Positions 15,929 through 22,111 of a stretch of 22,121 bases of DNA are shown here, one piece after another (the first letter of the stretch is position 1; the number at the start of each line of letters is the position of its first letter). A program made the translations under genes and the position numbers. The DNA is from Eubacterium sp. Lineage in GTDB: Bacteria > Bacillota_A > Clostridia > Lachnospirales > Lachnospiraceae. The stretch covers positions 1 to 22,121 of the forward strand of contig JAFVEX010000151.1 of the NCBI GenBank assembly GCA_017475785.1, given 5' to 3'. The notes beneath the pieces are model-generated. The model was not told the DNA's origin and made no database searches. It was given only the letters and a program-made list of their open reading frames with translations.

Positions 15929-16840
15929 TCAGAATAACAAACTCAACAGCAGCGTAATTGTAAAAAATGAAACCAGCGTCGTAACAAGAATAACGCGCGA
16001 CAGCGTTCTGGTCGGATAGCCTTCCTTTTCCGCCAGAATAAGCGGCATATTAGCCGCGGGGAGCGCCAGCATCAGGCAGTAAGCCTGAACCAGATCGCGG
16101 TTGCCGATCAACTGTTTCATGATCAAAGTCATGACAGCCGGAAGAATCAGCATCCGGTAAACAGTGTACCGCCAAACGACCTGATCCTTTACACTTTCTC
16201 TGACAGACTGCTGCGCAATCGAAGCGCCCAGCATCAGCATCGTCAGAAAAACAGTCGCGTTGCCCAGATATGTCGCCAGATTGGCAGGAATGCGCGGAAC
16301 AGTTATATCAAACCAGTATACCAGCAATGTGATGACAGCCATGATCGTTCCGGGACTGAAAAACCTTCGGAAGCTGAACCGGCCGCTGCCGCTGAGTACC
16401 AGTACACCATGTGTATACAAATACACGCTAAACATAATATTGAACACGATCACATAGATCATGGCATTGGCCGGGAGCACGGCCTGCGCGAGAGGAATAC
16501 CAATAAAACCGGTATTTGTGTAGACGGTCATCATGTGATAAAACCGCCTGTCTTCGGGCGGCACCCCAAGAAACCGGGGAACAATTACGCCCAGCGCGCA
16601 CAGACACGCGTAGATGACAGCAGCAATCAGCAATGCCGAGAGAAGATCCCTTCTGGTTGCTGTGATTTTTCCGTTGATAATCGTCGCGAGAATCATGGCC
16701 GGATTGGTAAAATCAGCGACCAGCACCGATAATTGTTTCTGAAACCGTCCGTCAATGATCTTTTTTGCATACAGCACATAACCGATCAGCACAAGAAATG
16801 CAATCACGATCATCTGCTGTAAAATAATTAGCGTGTCCAT
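15929..16840 (-). CDS. AEC family transporter (auxin efflux carrier-like permease)
   Basis: A 303-residue membrane protein with about ten helices in two halves. Typical AEC segments include LVADFTNPAMILATI, YTNTGFIGIPLAQAVL and LPAANMPLILAEKEGYP. In bacteria this family exports or imports organic acids such as malate; the substrate here is unknown. The frame is open to an ATG at 16879, but a near-consensus promoter with its -10 at 16882-16887 would start transcription near 16875, downstream of that codon. The start was therefore set at 16840, with AGGAG some 16 bases before it. It is divergent from the tyrosine recombinase gene and is probably cotranscribed with the AI-2E family gene. Confidence 0.9.
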   Translation of the reverse strand: MDTLIILQQMIVIAFLVLIGYVLYAKKIIDGRFQKQLSVLVADFTNPAMILATIINGKITATRRDLLSALLIAAVIYACLCALGVIVPRFLGVPPEDRRFYHMMTVYTNTGFIGIPLAQAVLPANAMIYVIVFNIMFSVYLYTHGVLVLSGSGRFSFRRFFSPGTIMAVITLLVYWFDITVPRIPANLATYLGNATVFLTMLMLGASIAQQSVRESVKDQVVWRYTVYRMLILPAVMTLIMKQLIGNRDLVQAYCLMLALPAANMPLILAEKEGYPTRTLSRVILVTTLVSFFTITLLLSLLF

Positions 16841-16881
16841 GTTATGCTTCTGAATTCTCCTGATGCATTGCTTTCTCATCT

Positions 16882-16910
16882 ATTATAGGTGATATCTGAG
16901 AAACCGTCAA
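16882..16910 (-). promoter_or_regulatory. Promoter of the AEC transporter gene
   Basis: On the minus strand TTGACG (16905-16910) and TATAAT (16882-16887) are spaced by 17 bp. The predicted start near 16875 excludes the upstream in-frame ATG at 16879 and supports the ATG at 16840. Confidence 0.75.
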
Positions 16911-16953
16911 ATAAATCGCCTTCCAGGATCAGGAGAGTGCGGAAAATATGATA

Positions 16954-16987
16954 TTTACGTCGCTAAATGTTGATTTTACGACGTAAA
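16954..16987. promoter_or_regulatory. Paired palindromic operator-like sites over the recombinase promoter
   Basis: A perfect 13-bp palindrome TTTACGACGTAAA lies at 16975-16987, inside the promoter spacer. A degenerate copy, TTTACGTCGCTAAA, starts exactly 21 bp upstream at 16954. The outer halves also form a 9-bp inverted repeat (TTTACGTCG and CGACGTAAA). Two sites two helical turns apart over -35 and spacer suggest a repressor site. I cannot match the motif to a known regulator. Confidence 0.5.
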
Positions 16988-16998
16988 CAGTGTAAAAT
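16970..16998 (+). promoter_or_regulatory. Promoter of the tyrosine recombinase gene
   Basis: TTGATT (16970-16975) and TAAAAT (16993-16998) are separated by 17 bp. The two hexamers coincide with the arms of an inverted repeat: TTGATTTTAC at 16970-16979 and GTAAAATCAA at 16992-17001. Confidence 0.6.
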
Positions 16999-17061
16999 CA
17001 AAACAGAAGACTAAACCAGGCTGTTTTACTCTGATTTTGCAATCTATAAGGAGATGTCTGT

Positions 17062-18090
17062 ATGCAGTACAAAGATCAACAGGATATTTTGAATTTTGAA
17101 AAAATCAATGATCTTCTTGCCGGGATGCCGGGCTACACGCGGTATCTTGTTGAGGAATACAAAGCAAACAGGTCGTCCAGCCGCACGATTCTCGGTTATG
17201 TCAGGGATCTCGATACATTTTTCTACTTTCTTGAAACAGAAAAAAATATCCCTGCAAAGAATATTTCGCTTACGGATCTTGAATCGGTCTCCCCGCTTGA
17301 TCTCACGGCTTATAAAAGCTTCCTCAGCTATTATAAAAGAAATGGAAAAATCCGCAAGAATGGGATAAAGGCGTCTAACCGGAAGTTAATCGCCCTGAGG
17401 CAGTTTTACCGCTTTTTGTTCCGTATGGATCTGATCCACGATGATCCGACAAAAAAGCTCACACTGATCAGCGACAAGGATGAACGGGATTCACATGAGA
17501 TTCAGATTCTTACTAAAACGCAGGTTGCCGACTTTCTGAACACGGCTGAGACCGGCGACGGCCTGACAGACAATCAGAAAAAATACAACAAAGACAACGA
17601 GCTGCGTGATATTGCTATTCTGGAAGTTTTCCTGAATACCGGGATCCGGATTTCAGAGTTAGTCGGTCTGAACCTCCAGGACATATCCTTTGATGAAGAC
17701 GCAATGTTTGTCGTCCGCAAAGGACACGCGAAGGCACAGAAAATTCACTTTAACCAGAGAGTGCGGGAGGCACTCTCCCACTATATCAGCGATGGCAGAA
17801 AAGAATCTGAGATGGATCCTGAGGCACTGTTTATCTCACGCCGCGGCCAGCGCATTACCGTGCGCTCGGTGGAACGGCTTGTGGCAAAATACTCTCAGGC
17901 TGCCGGACTTGGGCATTCAACTGCCCACAAACTGCGCAGAAGCTATGGAACCGGCCTGTATGACGCAACTTCCGATATTTTCGCTGTCAGCGAGCGTTTG
18001 GGACATAAAAATATCGAGACAGCCAAGAAACACTACGTCCGCGCTTCTGAGGAGAAAGATATCGAGAATGGCAGTCTGGAGGTGTTTTAA
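17062..18090 (+). CDS. Tyrosine recombinase, XerC/XerD-like
   Basis: A 342-residue site-specific recombinase. The N-terminal core-binding domain spans about residues 20-130 (TRYLVEEYKANRSSSRTILGYVRDLDTFFYFLE). The catalytic domain has the full set of residues: R196 in NTGIRISELVGL, K220, H289 and R292 in HKLRRSYGT, H315 in LGHKN and the nucleophile Y325. AAGGAG is eight bases before the ATG. Features that argue for a chromosomal Xer-type enzyme rather than a phage integrase are the lack of phage genes, an excisionase, flanking tRNA or attachment duplications. It is slightly longer than the usual 300 residues of XerC/D, with an insert around residues 155-180 (ETGDGLTDNQKKYNKDNE). The target site is not identifiable here. 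Confidence 0.88.
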   Translation: MQYKDQQDILNFEKINDLLAGMPGYTRYLVEEYKANRSSSRTILGYVRDLDTFFYFLETEKNIPAKNISLTDLESVSPLDLTAYKSFLSYYKRNGKIRKNGIKASNRKLIALRQFYRFLFRMDLIHDDPTKKLTLISDKDERDSHEIQILTKTQVADFLNTAETGDGLTDNQKKYNKDNELRDIAILEVFLNTGIRISELVGLNLQDISFDEDAMFVVRKGHAKAQKIHFNQRVREALSHYISDGRKESEMDPEALFISRRGQRITVRSVERLVAKYSQAAGLGHSTAHKLRRSYGTGLYDATSDIFAVSERLGHKNIETAKKHYVRASEEKDIENGSLEVF

Positions 18091-18129
18091 CGCAAAACCC
18101 TGACGAAAGCATCTGGTCAGGGTTTCGCG
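18091..18129. terminator. Convergent intergenic hairpin, probable terminator
   Basis: CGCAAAACCCTGAC (18091-18104) pairs with GTCAGGGTTTCGCG (18116-18129) in a 14-position stem with one A-C mismatch and an 11-base loop. It starts right after the recombinase stop and faces the end of the MetF-like gene. There is no proper T-run on either side, so it is not a canonical intrinsic terminator. Confidence 0.5.
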
Positions 18130-18165
18130 TTGCAGGAAATTTTTACGGCAGATATGATATTCTTC

Positions 18166-18969
18166 TCAAATTGTACCAAACAGTTCTTCCAGCTTCGGAT
18201 ACTGTTTTATGTATCCCACCATCGCGAGATAATTGCCGCATTCAGGATAATTTGCGCGGGCCAGCTTCAATTCCTCCAGCGGATCGTAGACGGTATCCTC
18301 CGGAATGGTTTTCCCGATTACCTCTGAGAGAAGGGACAGCTTTTTGGACATCCAGGTCTCAACCACAACCGGTAGATCCGGATATTCATTCAATACCCTG
18401 TCGACCAGCTCGTTTTTGCCCAGAATCGGCTGTGTGATGACATAAGCTGCTCCTGCTTCCACTTTACGCGCGAGCTTTTCAAACTCAAATTCCGGCGGTT
18501 CATATGGATTAAACGCCGCGCCGACTGTAAACTCAGGATAGTTCTTTTTGATAAAGCGAATCAATTCCACAGAGGTAGCCAGACCGTCCCTCTCATCATC
18601 GAGTTCCGACTTTTCCAGACGGTGGCGGCGCTCGTTTCCGTCGCCTGTCAGCGCCAGAAAATCATAGATACCGTGCTTTTTCGCAGTTTCAAATATCTGA
18701 ATCAGTTCCTTTTTTTCGTGATAGGTGTTGAGATGAATCAGTACCTGGCCCGGCTTTGCTTCCAACTCAAGCTCGTCAATCATTTCTGTTCCCTGAAAAC
18801 AGAGCTTTCCCATCGCGTTGTCAGTAATCGACGCGCAAAATCCACTCTCCTGAATTCTGGTGAAGCGCTCTGCAAATTTCTCCAGGTCAGCCTCGATATC
18901 TGCCGTGGCGTGTTTGGGCGGAATCAGTTCAAGATGCCAGAAACGATGCATGTTTATTGTATTGCTCAT
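18166..18969 (-). CDS. MetF-like methylenetetrahydrofolate reductase family protein
   Basis: The 267-residue protein matches the MTHFR barrel in key places. ELIPPK with E14 corresponds to EFFPPR, FLALTGDG with D110 to the LRGD motif, VGAAFNPY to the AAYPE strand, and KVEAGAAYVITQPI to DAGANRAITQ. These residues bind flavin and folate in E. coli MetF. It is about 30 residues shorter than MetF and diverges elsewhere, so it may be a specialised paralog rather than the methionine-pathway enzyme. It follows, on the same strand, an AcsE-like methyltetrahydrofolate methyltransferase, which suggests they share methyl-H4folate. AGAGG lies eight bases before the ATG. No MetV or corrinoid protein gene is in the window. 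Confidence 0.85.
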   Translation of the reverse strand: MSNTINMHRFWHLELIPPKHATADIEADLEKFAERFTRIQESGFCASITDNAMGKLCFQGTEMIDELELEAKPGQVLIHLNTYHEKKELIQIFETAKKHGIYDFLALTGDGNERRHRLEKSELDDERDGLATSVELIRFIKKNYPEFTVGAAFNPYEPPEFEFEKLARKVEAGAAYVITQPILGKNELVDRVLNEYPDLPVVVETWMSKKLSLLSEVIGKTIPEDTVYDPLEELKLARANYPECGNYLAMVGYIKQYPKLEELFGTI

Positions 18970-18988
18970 AGATCATTCCTCTCTCTTT

Positions 18989-19092
18989 TGAAGTCCAGCT
19001 TTTCTCTTGAAGATCAACTTTTTATGAATTCCAGCTTTTTATAAAGCTCAGCTTTTTATGAAGTTAAGCTTTTTATGAAGTTCAGCTTTTCT
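18989..19092. repeat. Six-copy 17-bp tandem repeat
   Basis: Units begin at 18989 (19 bp), 19008, 19025, 19042, 19059 and 19076 (17 bp each). The plus-strand consensus is TGAAGTTCAGCTTTTTA. The last unit overlaps the 3' end and stop codon of the AcsE-like gene, and every unit carries a copy or variant of its terminal AAAAGCTGA (read on the minus strand). The array fills nearly the whole gap before the MetF-like gene. It has no spacers, so it is not a CRISPR array. Confidence 0.9.
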
Positions 19093-19888
19093 TTTGCACC
19101 CCGAATTTATCATCACTGTATGCCTCACAGTATTCGATGCAGAATTCATCAATTTCCATCAGCGCCTCGGCCGCGTACATTGTTCCGATCATATCCCGGC
19201 TTGTCGGATCCATGATGGCGCTGTCCATTCCTGCTTGAATCGCAAGCGCAAGGAATGTCTGATTCATGGTTTTTCTGGACGGAATTCCGAACGAAATAGT
19301 TGATAGGCCGCTTGTAATATGAATTTCCGGGTAAGCTTCTCTCACATGGCGCGTAACTGCGGCAAAATTTGTAAAGGCATCCGGTTTTGTGCCGACGCTG
19401 AAGACGAGCGGGTCAATGTGGAGCTTTGACGGATCAATCTCATATTCTTTGGCTTTTTTCATGATTTTTTCGAAGATCTCGATGCGGTCATCAATTCCAT
19501 CCGGAATCTGGCTGCTGTCGCAAAGAAGCGCGACGCACTCCCAGTCCGTTCCTTTGATCGCCGGAAATACAAGATCAATCTTATCTCCCTCCAGAGAAAC
19601 GGAATTAATCAGTCCGGGCTTCTTGCAATACTGCATGGTCTCGACCAGGGATTTTGCGTTTGGGCTGTCCAGACTGATCTTATTGTCACAAACTTCCTGC
19701 ACAAGATCGATCAGCCATTTCATGACTTCCGTGTCATTTTCAACAACAGAAGAACACACATCTATAAAGTCAGCGCCAGCGGCACTCTGCCGCCGTGCAA
19801 GATCACGGATCCAATCTGCGTCCCGTGCCTCAATTGCTCTCGCAACAGATGGAATTGCGCCGTTAATTTTTTCACCGATAATAATCAT
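19082..19888 (-). CDS. AcsE/MtrH-like methyltetrahydrofolate:corrinoid methyltransferase
   Basis: The 268-residue product fits a pterin-binding TIM barrel that moves the methyl group of methyl-H4folate to a corrinoid protein. It aligns well with AcsE from its first residues (MIIIGEKINGAIPSVARAIEARD). D74 (SLDSPN), N95 (LINSVS) and D159 (IDPLVF) match residues near the AcsE folate site. The Asn of AcsE GLSN (N199) is Thr197 here (GLSTISFG). The frame extends upstream to 19924, but the ATG at 19888 has AGGAG seven bases before it and gives the family N-terminus. A possible -10 TATAAT lies at 19951-19956 on the minus strand, with a poor -35. No corrinoid protein or activator gene is nearby. Confidence 0.87.
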   Translation of the reverse strand: MIIIGEKINGAIPSVARAIEARDADWIRDLARRQSAAGADFIDVCSSVVENDTEVMKWLIDLVQEVCDNKISLDSPNAKSLVETMQYCKKPGLINSVSLEGDKIDLVFPAIKGTDWECVALLCDSSQIPDGIDDRIEIFEKIMKKAKEYEIDPSKLHIDPLVFSVGTKPDAFTNFAAVTRHVREAYPEIHITSGLSTISFGIPSRKTMNQTFLALAIQAGMDSAIMDPTSRDMIGTMYAAEALMEIDEFCIEYCEAYSDDKFGVQKKS

Positions 19889-20036
19889 TTTGAAGCTCCT
19901 TTCGATTTTCGATTGATTCCTCATAGTATATTTTGTTCTGTATATATCATATTATATCCATAGGAATTATAAATTAAAATAGATTTTTTGCTATACGCAA
20001 TCGGGAGAATAATAAAGTTATAATATTATAATCTTT

Positions 20037-20075
20037 TTGATCTTGACTGTAATTGTGGTATAATACTGTCGACAG
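20037..20075 (+). promoter_or_regulatory. Extended -10 promoter of the HIT gene with a palindrome at the start site
   Basis: TTGATC (20037-20042) and TATAAT (20059-20064) are spaced by 16 bp, and TGG directly before the -10 makes an extended -10. A perfect 10-bp palindrome, CTGTCGACAG, at 20066-20075 covers the predicted transcription start. The palindrome may be an operator or chance. A TTGACT at 20043 is too close to act with this -10. Confidence 0.5.
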
Positions 20076-20125
20076 AATTAATCTGTAATGGCTGATACAT
20101 ACATTATGTAAGGAGGAGGTATTCC

Positions 20126-20566
20126 ATGTCAAACGAAACATTGCATCCGGATTGTTCCTATTGCGCAGAAGGCGAACTCGTGGCAAAGTTTGGGTACAAG
20201 ATCTGTGAGCTGCCTGCGAGCAAGATCTATCTCTTCAAAGAACAGTCTCACCCAGGCAGATGTATTGTCGCCAGCAAGTGGCATGTCTCGGAGCTGATCG
20301 AGCTGACACCGGAACAGCGCGCGGCATACTTTGAGGACGTCGCTGCTGTCTCACAGGCAATTCATGATCTCTTCAAACCGGACAAAGTCAATTACGGCGC
20401 GTATGGTGATACAGCAGGCCACATGCATATGCATCTGGTTCCGAAATATAAAGATGAATTTGAATGGGGCGGAATCTTTGCGATGGATCCTGACCGCAAC
20501 AAGCTCACGACCGACGAGGCGTGTGAAGAAGTCGCTGCGAAAATCCGTGCTGCATTGACAAAGTAA
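20126..20566 (+). CDS. HIT family nucleotide-binding hydrolase
   Basis: A 146-residue histidine-triad protein. The active-site triad is H99-M-H101-M-H103 followed by LVPKY, the usual place. Two cysteines near the N-terminus (C10 and C13 in PDCSYC) look like half of a zinc site seen in some HIT proteins. Members hydrolyse phosphoramidate or other alpha-phosphate bonds of nucleotides; the substrate here is unknown. The ribosome binding site AGGAGGAGG, shortly before the ATG, is very strong, suggesting high expression. The gene stands alone between divergent and convergent neighbours. Confidence 0.93.
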   Translation: MSNETLHPDCSYCAEGELVAKFGYKICELPASKIYLFKEQSHPGRCIVASKWHVSELIELTPEQRAAYFEDVAAVSQAIHDLFKPDKVNYGAYGDTAGHMHMHLVPKYKDEFEWGGIFAMDPDRNKLTTDEACEEVAAKIRAALTK

Positions 20567-20596
20567 ACTACCGGGACGTGGATTAACAGAAACCAC

Positions 20597-20659
20597 AAAA
20601 AAGTGATTGAGAAGGGCTGGCGGAAACATACGCAACTGATGTGCAAATCCGCCAGCCCT
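20597..20659 (-). terminator. Large hairpin, probable terminator of the LysM gene
   Basis: AGGGCTGGCGGA (20613-20624) pairs perfectly over 12 bp with TCCGCCAGCCCT (20648-20659) around a 23-base loop. On the minus strand six T (20597-20602) follow ten bases after the stem. The hairpin fits the end of the minus-strand LysM gene better than the plus-strand HIT gene, where no T-run follows. The T-run is farther from the stem than usual. Confidence 0.55.
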
Positions 20660-20708
20660 CTCTTCAGGGAATTATATATAGGGGATCAAATAAAAGATAG
20701 TAAACATT

Positions 20709-21107
20709 TTACGGACGATCTGCATAATACGGAATGCAGATTTTCTGGCCGGCATAGATCTCATCCTGATCGCGCAGATGATTGATCCGGCACACCTCGT
20801 CCACATAGGCCAGACGGCTTTCATAAGTGTCTGAACTATATTTCTCCGATATGGACCACAGAGAATCTCCGGCCTGAATCTGATAGCTCGTATAATATTT
20901 CGTTCCGGATGGCACTTCGCGCTTCTCGGCCCGGATTCTGCTCGGCGTGATAAAAATGAGCATCACAAATACAAGAAGAATCATTCCGGTGACCATTGCT
21001 GATGTAAACAGTATATGTTTTCTTTCGGACGTATGCCTGCGGACATATGGATTGCTGTGCCTGCTGCTCTCGTACCGCTCTCTTCTGCGTGTGTTCCTGT
21101 ACTGCAT
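20709..21107 (-). CDS. yneA: YneA-like SOS cell-division inhibitor with LysM domain
   Basis: A 132-residue protein with a basic cytoplasmic N-terminus, one membrane helix at about residues 32-54 and an outside LysM domain at about 73-126 (YQIQAGDSLWSISEKY to YAGQKICIPYY). This is the layout of Bacillus YneA, a peptidoglycan-binding inhibitor that delays septation when DNA is damaged. The N-terminal tail is longer than in Bacillus. It is divergent from lexA, as yneA is in Bacillus, and its promoter contains a LexA box in the spacer, with more on either side. GGGGAGG lies about six bases before the ATG. The assignment rests on domain layout, synteny and regulation, since sequence similarity in this family is low. 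Confidence 0.85.
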   Translation of the reverse strand: MQYRNTRRRERYESSRHSNPYVRRHTSERKHILFTSAMVTGMILLVFVMLIFITPSRIRAEKREVPSGTKYYTSYQIQAGDSLWSISEKYSSDTYESRLAYVDEVCRINHLRDQDEIYAGQKICIPYYADRP

Positions 21108-21125
21108 CTCTGCCTCCCCTTTTGA

Positions 21126-21139
21126 CGAACAATTGTTCG
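21126..21139. promoter_or_regulatory. LexA box 1
   Basis: CGAACAATTGTTCG is a perfect palindrome matching the Firmicutes SOS box (CGAAC-N4-GTTCG). It lies just downstream of the yneA start site and would block transcription. Confidence 0.88.
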
Positions 21140-21151
21140 GCTCGTGAGTTT

Positions 21152-21180
21152 ATTATATTCCCAGAACAAATGTTTGTCAA
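21152..21180 (-). promoter_or_regulatory. Consensus promoter of yneA
   Basis: On the minus strand a perfect TTGACA (21175-21180) and a perfect TATAAT (21152-21157) are separated by 17 bp. A promoter this strong for a division inhibitor needs tight repression; LexA box 2 occupies its spacer. Confidence 0.88.
21163..21176. promoter_or_regulatory. LexA box 2
   Basis: AGAACAAATGTTTG is an SOS-box match weakened in the right half. It falls within the -35 to -10 spacer of yneA and touches the -35. Confidence 0.78.
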
Positions 21181-21189
21181 CAACTTTTT

Positions 21190-21203
21190 CAAACATTTGT
21201 TCG
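21190..21203. promoter_or_regulatory. LexA box 3
   Basis: CAAACATTTGTTCG is an SOS-box match with a weaker left half. It ends eight bases before the lexA -35 and lies upstream of yneA, so it probably serves lexA autoregulation. Confidence 0.8.
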
Positions 21204-21210
21204 GTTTTTC

Positions 21211-21239
21211 TTGTTCTCGTGATGGAGGTGTGGTATGAT
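21211..21239 (+). promoter_or_regulatory. Promoter of lexA
   Basis: TTGTTC (21211-21216) and TATGAT (21234-21239) are spaced by 17 bp. The hexamers are weaker than those of yneA, as expected if lexA is expressed at a low constant level and yneA is held off. Confidence 0.6.
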
Positions 21240-21283
21240 AAGTGCAGAAATTATATCCCCTTATCATTATGAGGTTCAGATTC

Positions 21284-21940
21284 ATGGCAAGAGATACAAT
21301 CAGCGAAAAACAGCTTGAAATACTCGCGTTTTTAAAACAGGAGATCCTTACAAAGGGATTTCCGCCTTCTGTGCGGGAAATCTGTACCGCCGTCGGACTG
21401 AAATCCACATCCTCTGTGCACGCGCATCTCGCGCGGCTGGAGAAATTTGGTTATATCCGTCGGGATCCGGAAAAATCGCGCACAATCGAGATACTGGATG
21501 ACGATTTCCAGACACTTCGGAGAGCCGCTCTCTCACCGCAGACAGAGACTCCGGATCACGGGATGGAGCTCGTAAGTGTCCCAGTCGTCGGGAGGGTTGC
21601 CGCAGGCATGCCGCTTCTTGCGGTGGAGACAATCGAATCCTATTTTCCGCTTCCTGTGGACATGCTGCCGAATAACGAGACGTTCATTCTGCGTGTCAGA
21701 GGCGAGAGTATGATCAACGCAGGTATTCTTGACGGGGACTATGTCCTGGTTGAAAAGACAAGTACCGCGCGCCGCGGCGAAATGGTCGTCGCGCTGATCG
21801 ATGATTCCGCTACGGTCAAGACATTTTATCCGGAGAATGGGCACTACCGCCTGCAGCCTGAAAATGACAGCATGGATCCGATCATCACTGACCAGCTGGA
21901 AATTCTCGGTCGGGTAATCGGCGTCATGCGGTTTTTCTGA
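21284..21940 (+). CDS. lexA: LexA SOS repressor
   Basis: LexA represses DNA-damage genes and cleaves itself when RecA filaments form. The 218-residue product has an N-terminal winged helix-turn-helix (SVREICTAVGLKSTSSVHAHLARL, about residues 28-51). The self-cleavage site is A107-G108 in GRVAAGMP. The catalytic Ser142 (RGESM) and Lys179 (SATVKTF) are in place. The frame is open to 21242, but the ATG at 21284 has GAGG nine bases before it and gives the standard MARDTISEKQLEIL start. It is divergent from yneA across three LexA boxes, so both are SOS-controlled. No clear terminator with a T-run follows. Confidence 0.97.
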   Translation: MARDTISEKQLEILAFLKQEILTKGFPPSVREICTAVGLKSTSSVHAHLARLEKFGYIRRDPEKSRTIEILDDDFQTLRRAALSPQTETPDHGMELVSVPVVGRVAAGMPLLAVETIESYFPLPVDMLPNNETFILRVRGESMINAGILDGDYVLVEKTSTARRGEMVVALIDDSATVKTFYPENGHYRLQPENDSMDPIITDQLEILGRVIGVMRFF

Positions 21941-22013
21941 GCGAGGGACTTTTGAGTACAAACAGGTCAATTTATATATGGGGAAACGCTGATTTAATCC
22001 ATCACCGCTCAGC

Positions 22014-22111
22014 TCCCGGGAGATTTTCCCGTCAAATGCGTCTAAATTTCTAGAAATACCTCCAGTATTCCTTCGAAATTTATCCTTTTTGGCGGAAAAA
22101 TCTCCTCGGGA
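22014..22111. repeat. Long imperfect inverted repeat after lexA
   Basis: The left arm (22014-22050) and right arm (22075-22111) are near mirror images. Shared blocks read from the outside are TCCCG, GGAGATTTT, CCG, CAAA and AAATTTC, with a few mismatches and small bulges. A small AATAC/GTATT hairpin at 22055-22069 sits in the centre, so the 98 bases can fold into one long hairpin. No T-run follows within the window. It could be a dispersed intergenic repeat (MITE or REP-like) or an unusual terminator. The rest of 21941-22121 shows no gene. Confidence 0.65.

Noticed and set aside
17062..18090. Prophage or integrative-element integrase
   Set aside because: The recombinase has no phage or conjugation genes, tRNA or direct-repeat boundaries around it; a chromosomal Xer-type role is simpler.
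18989..19092. CRISPR array
   Set aside because: Units of 17 bp are contiguous with no spacers, and no cas genes are present.
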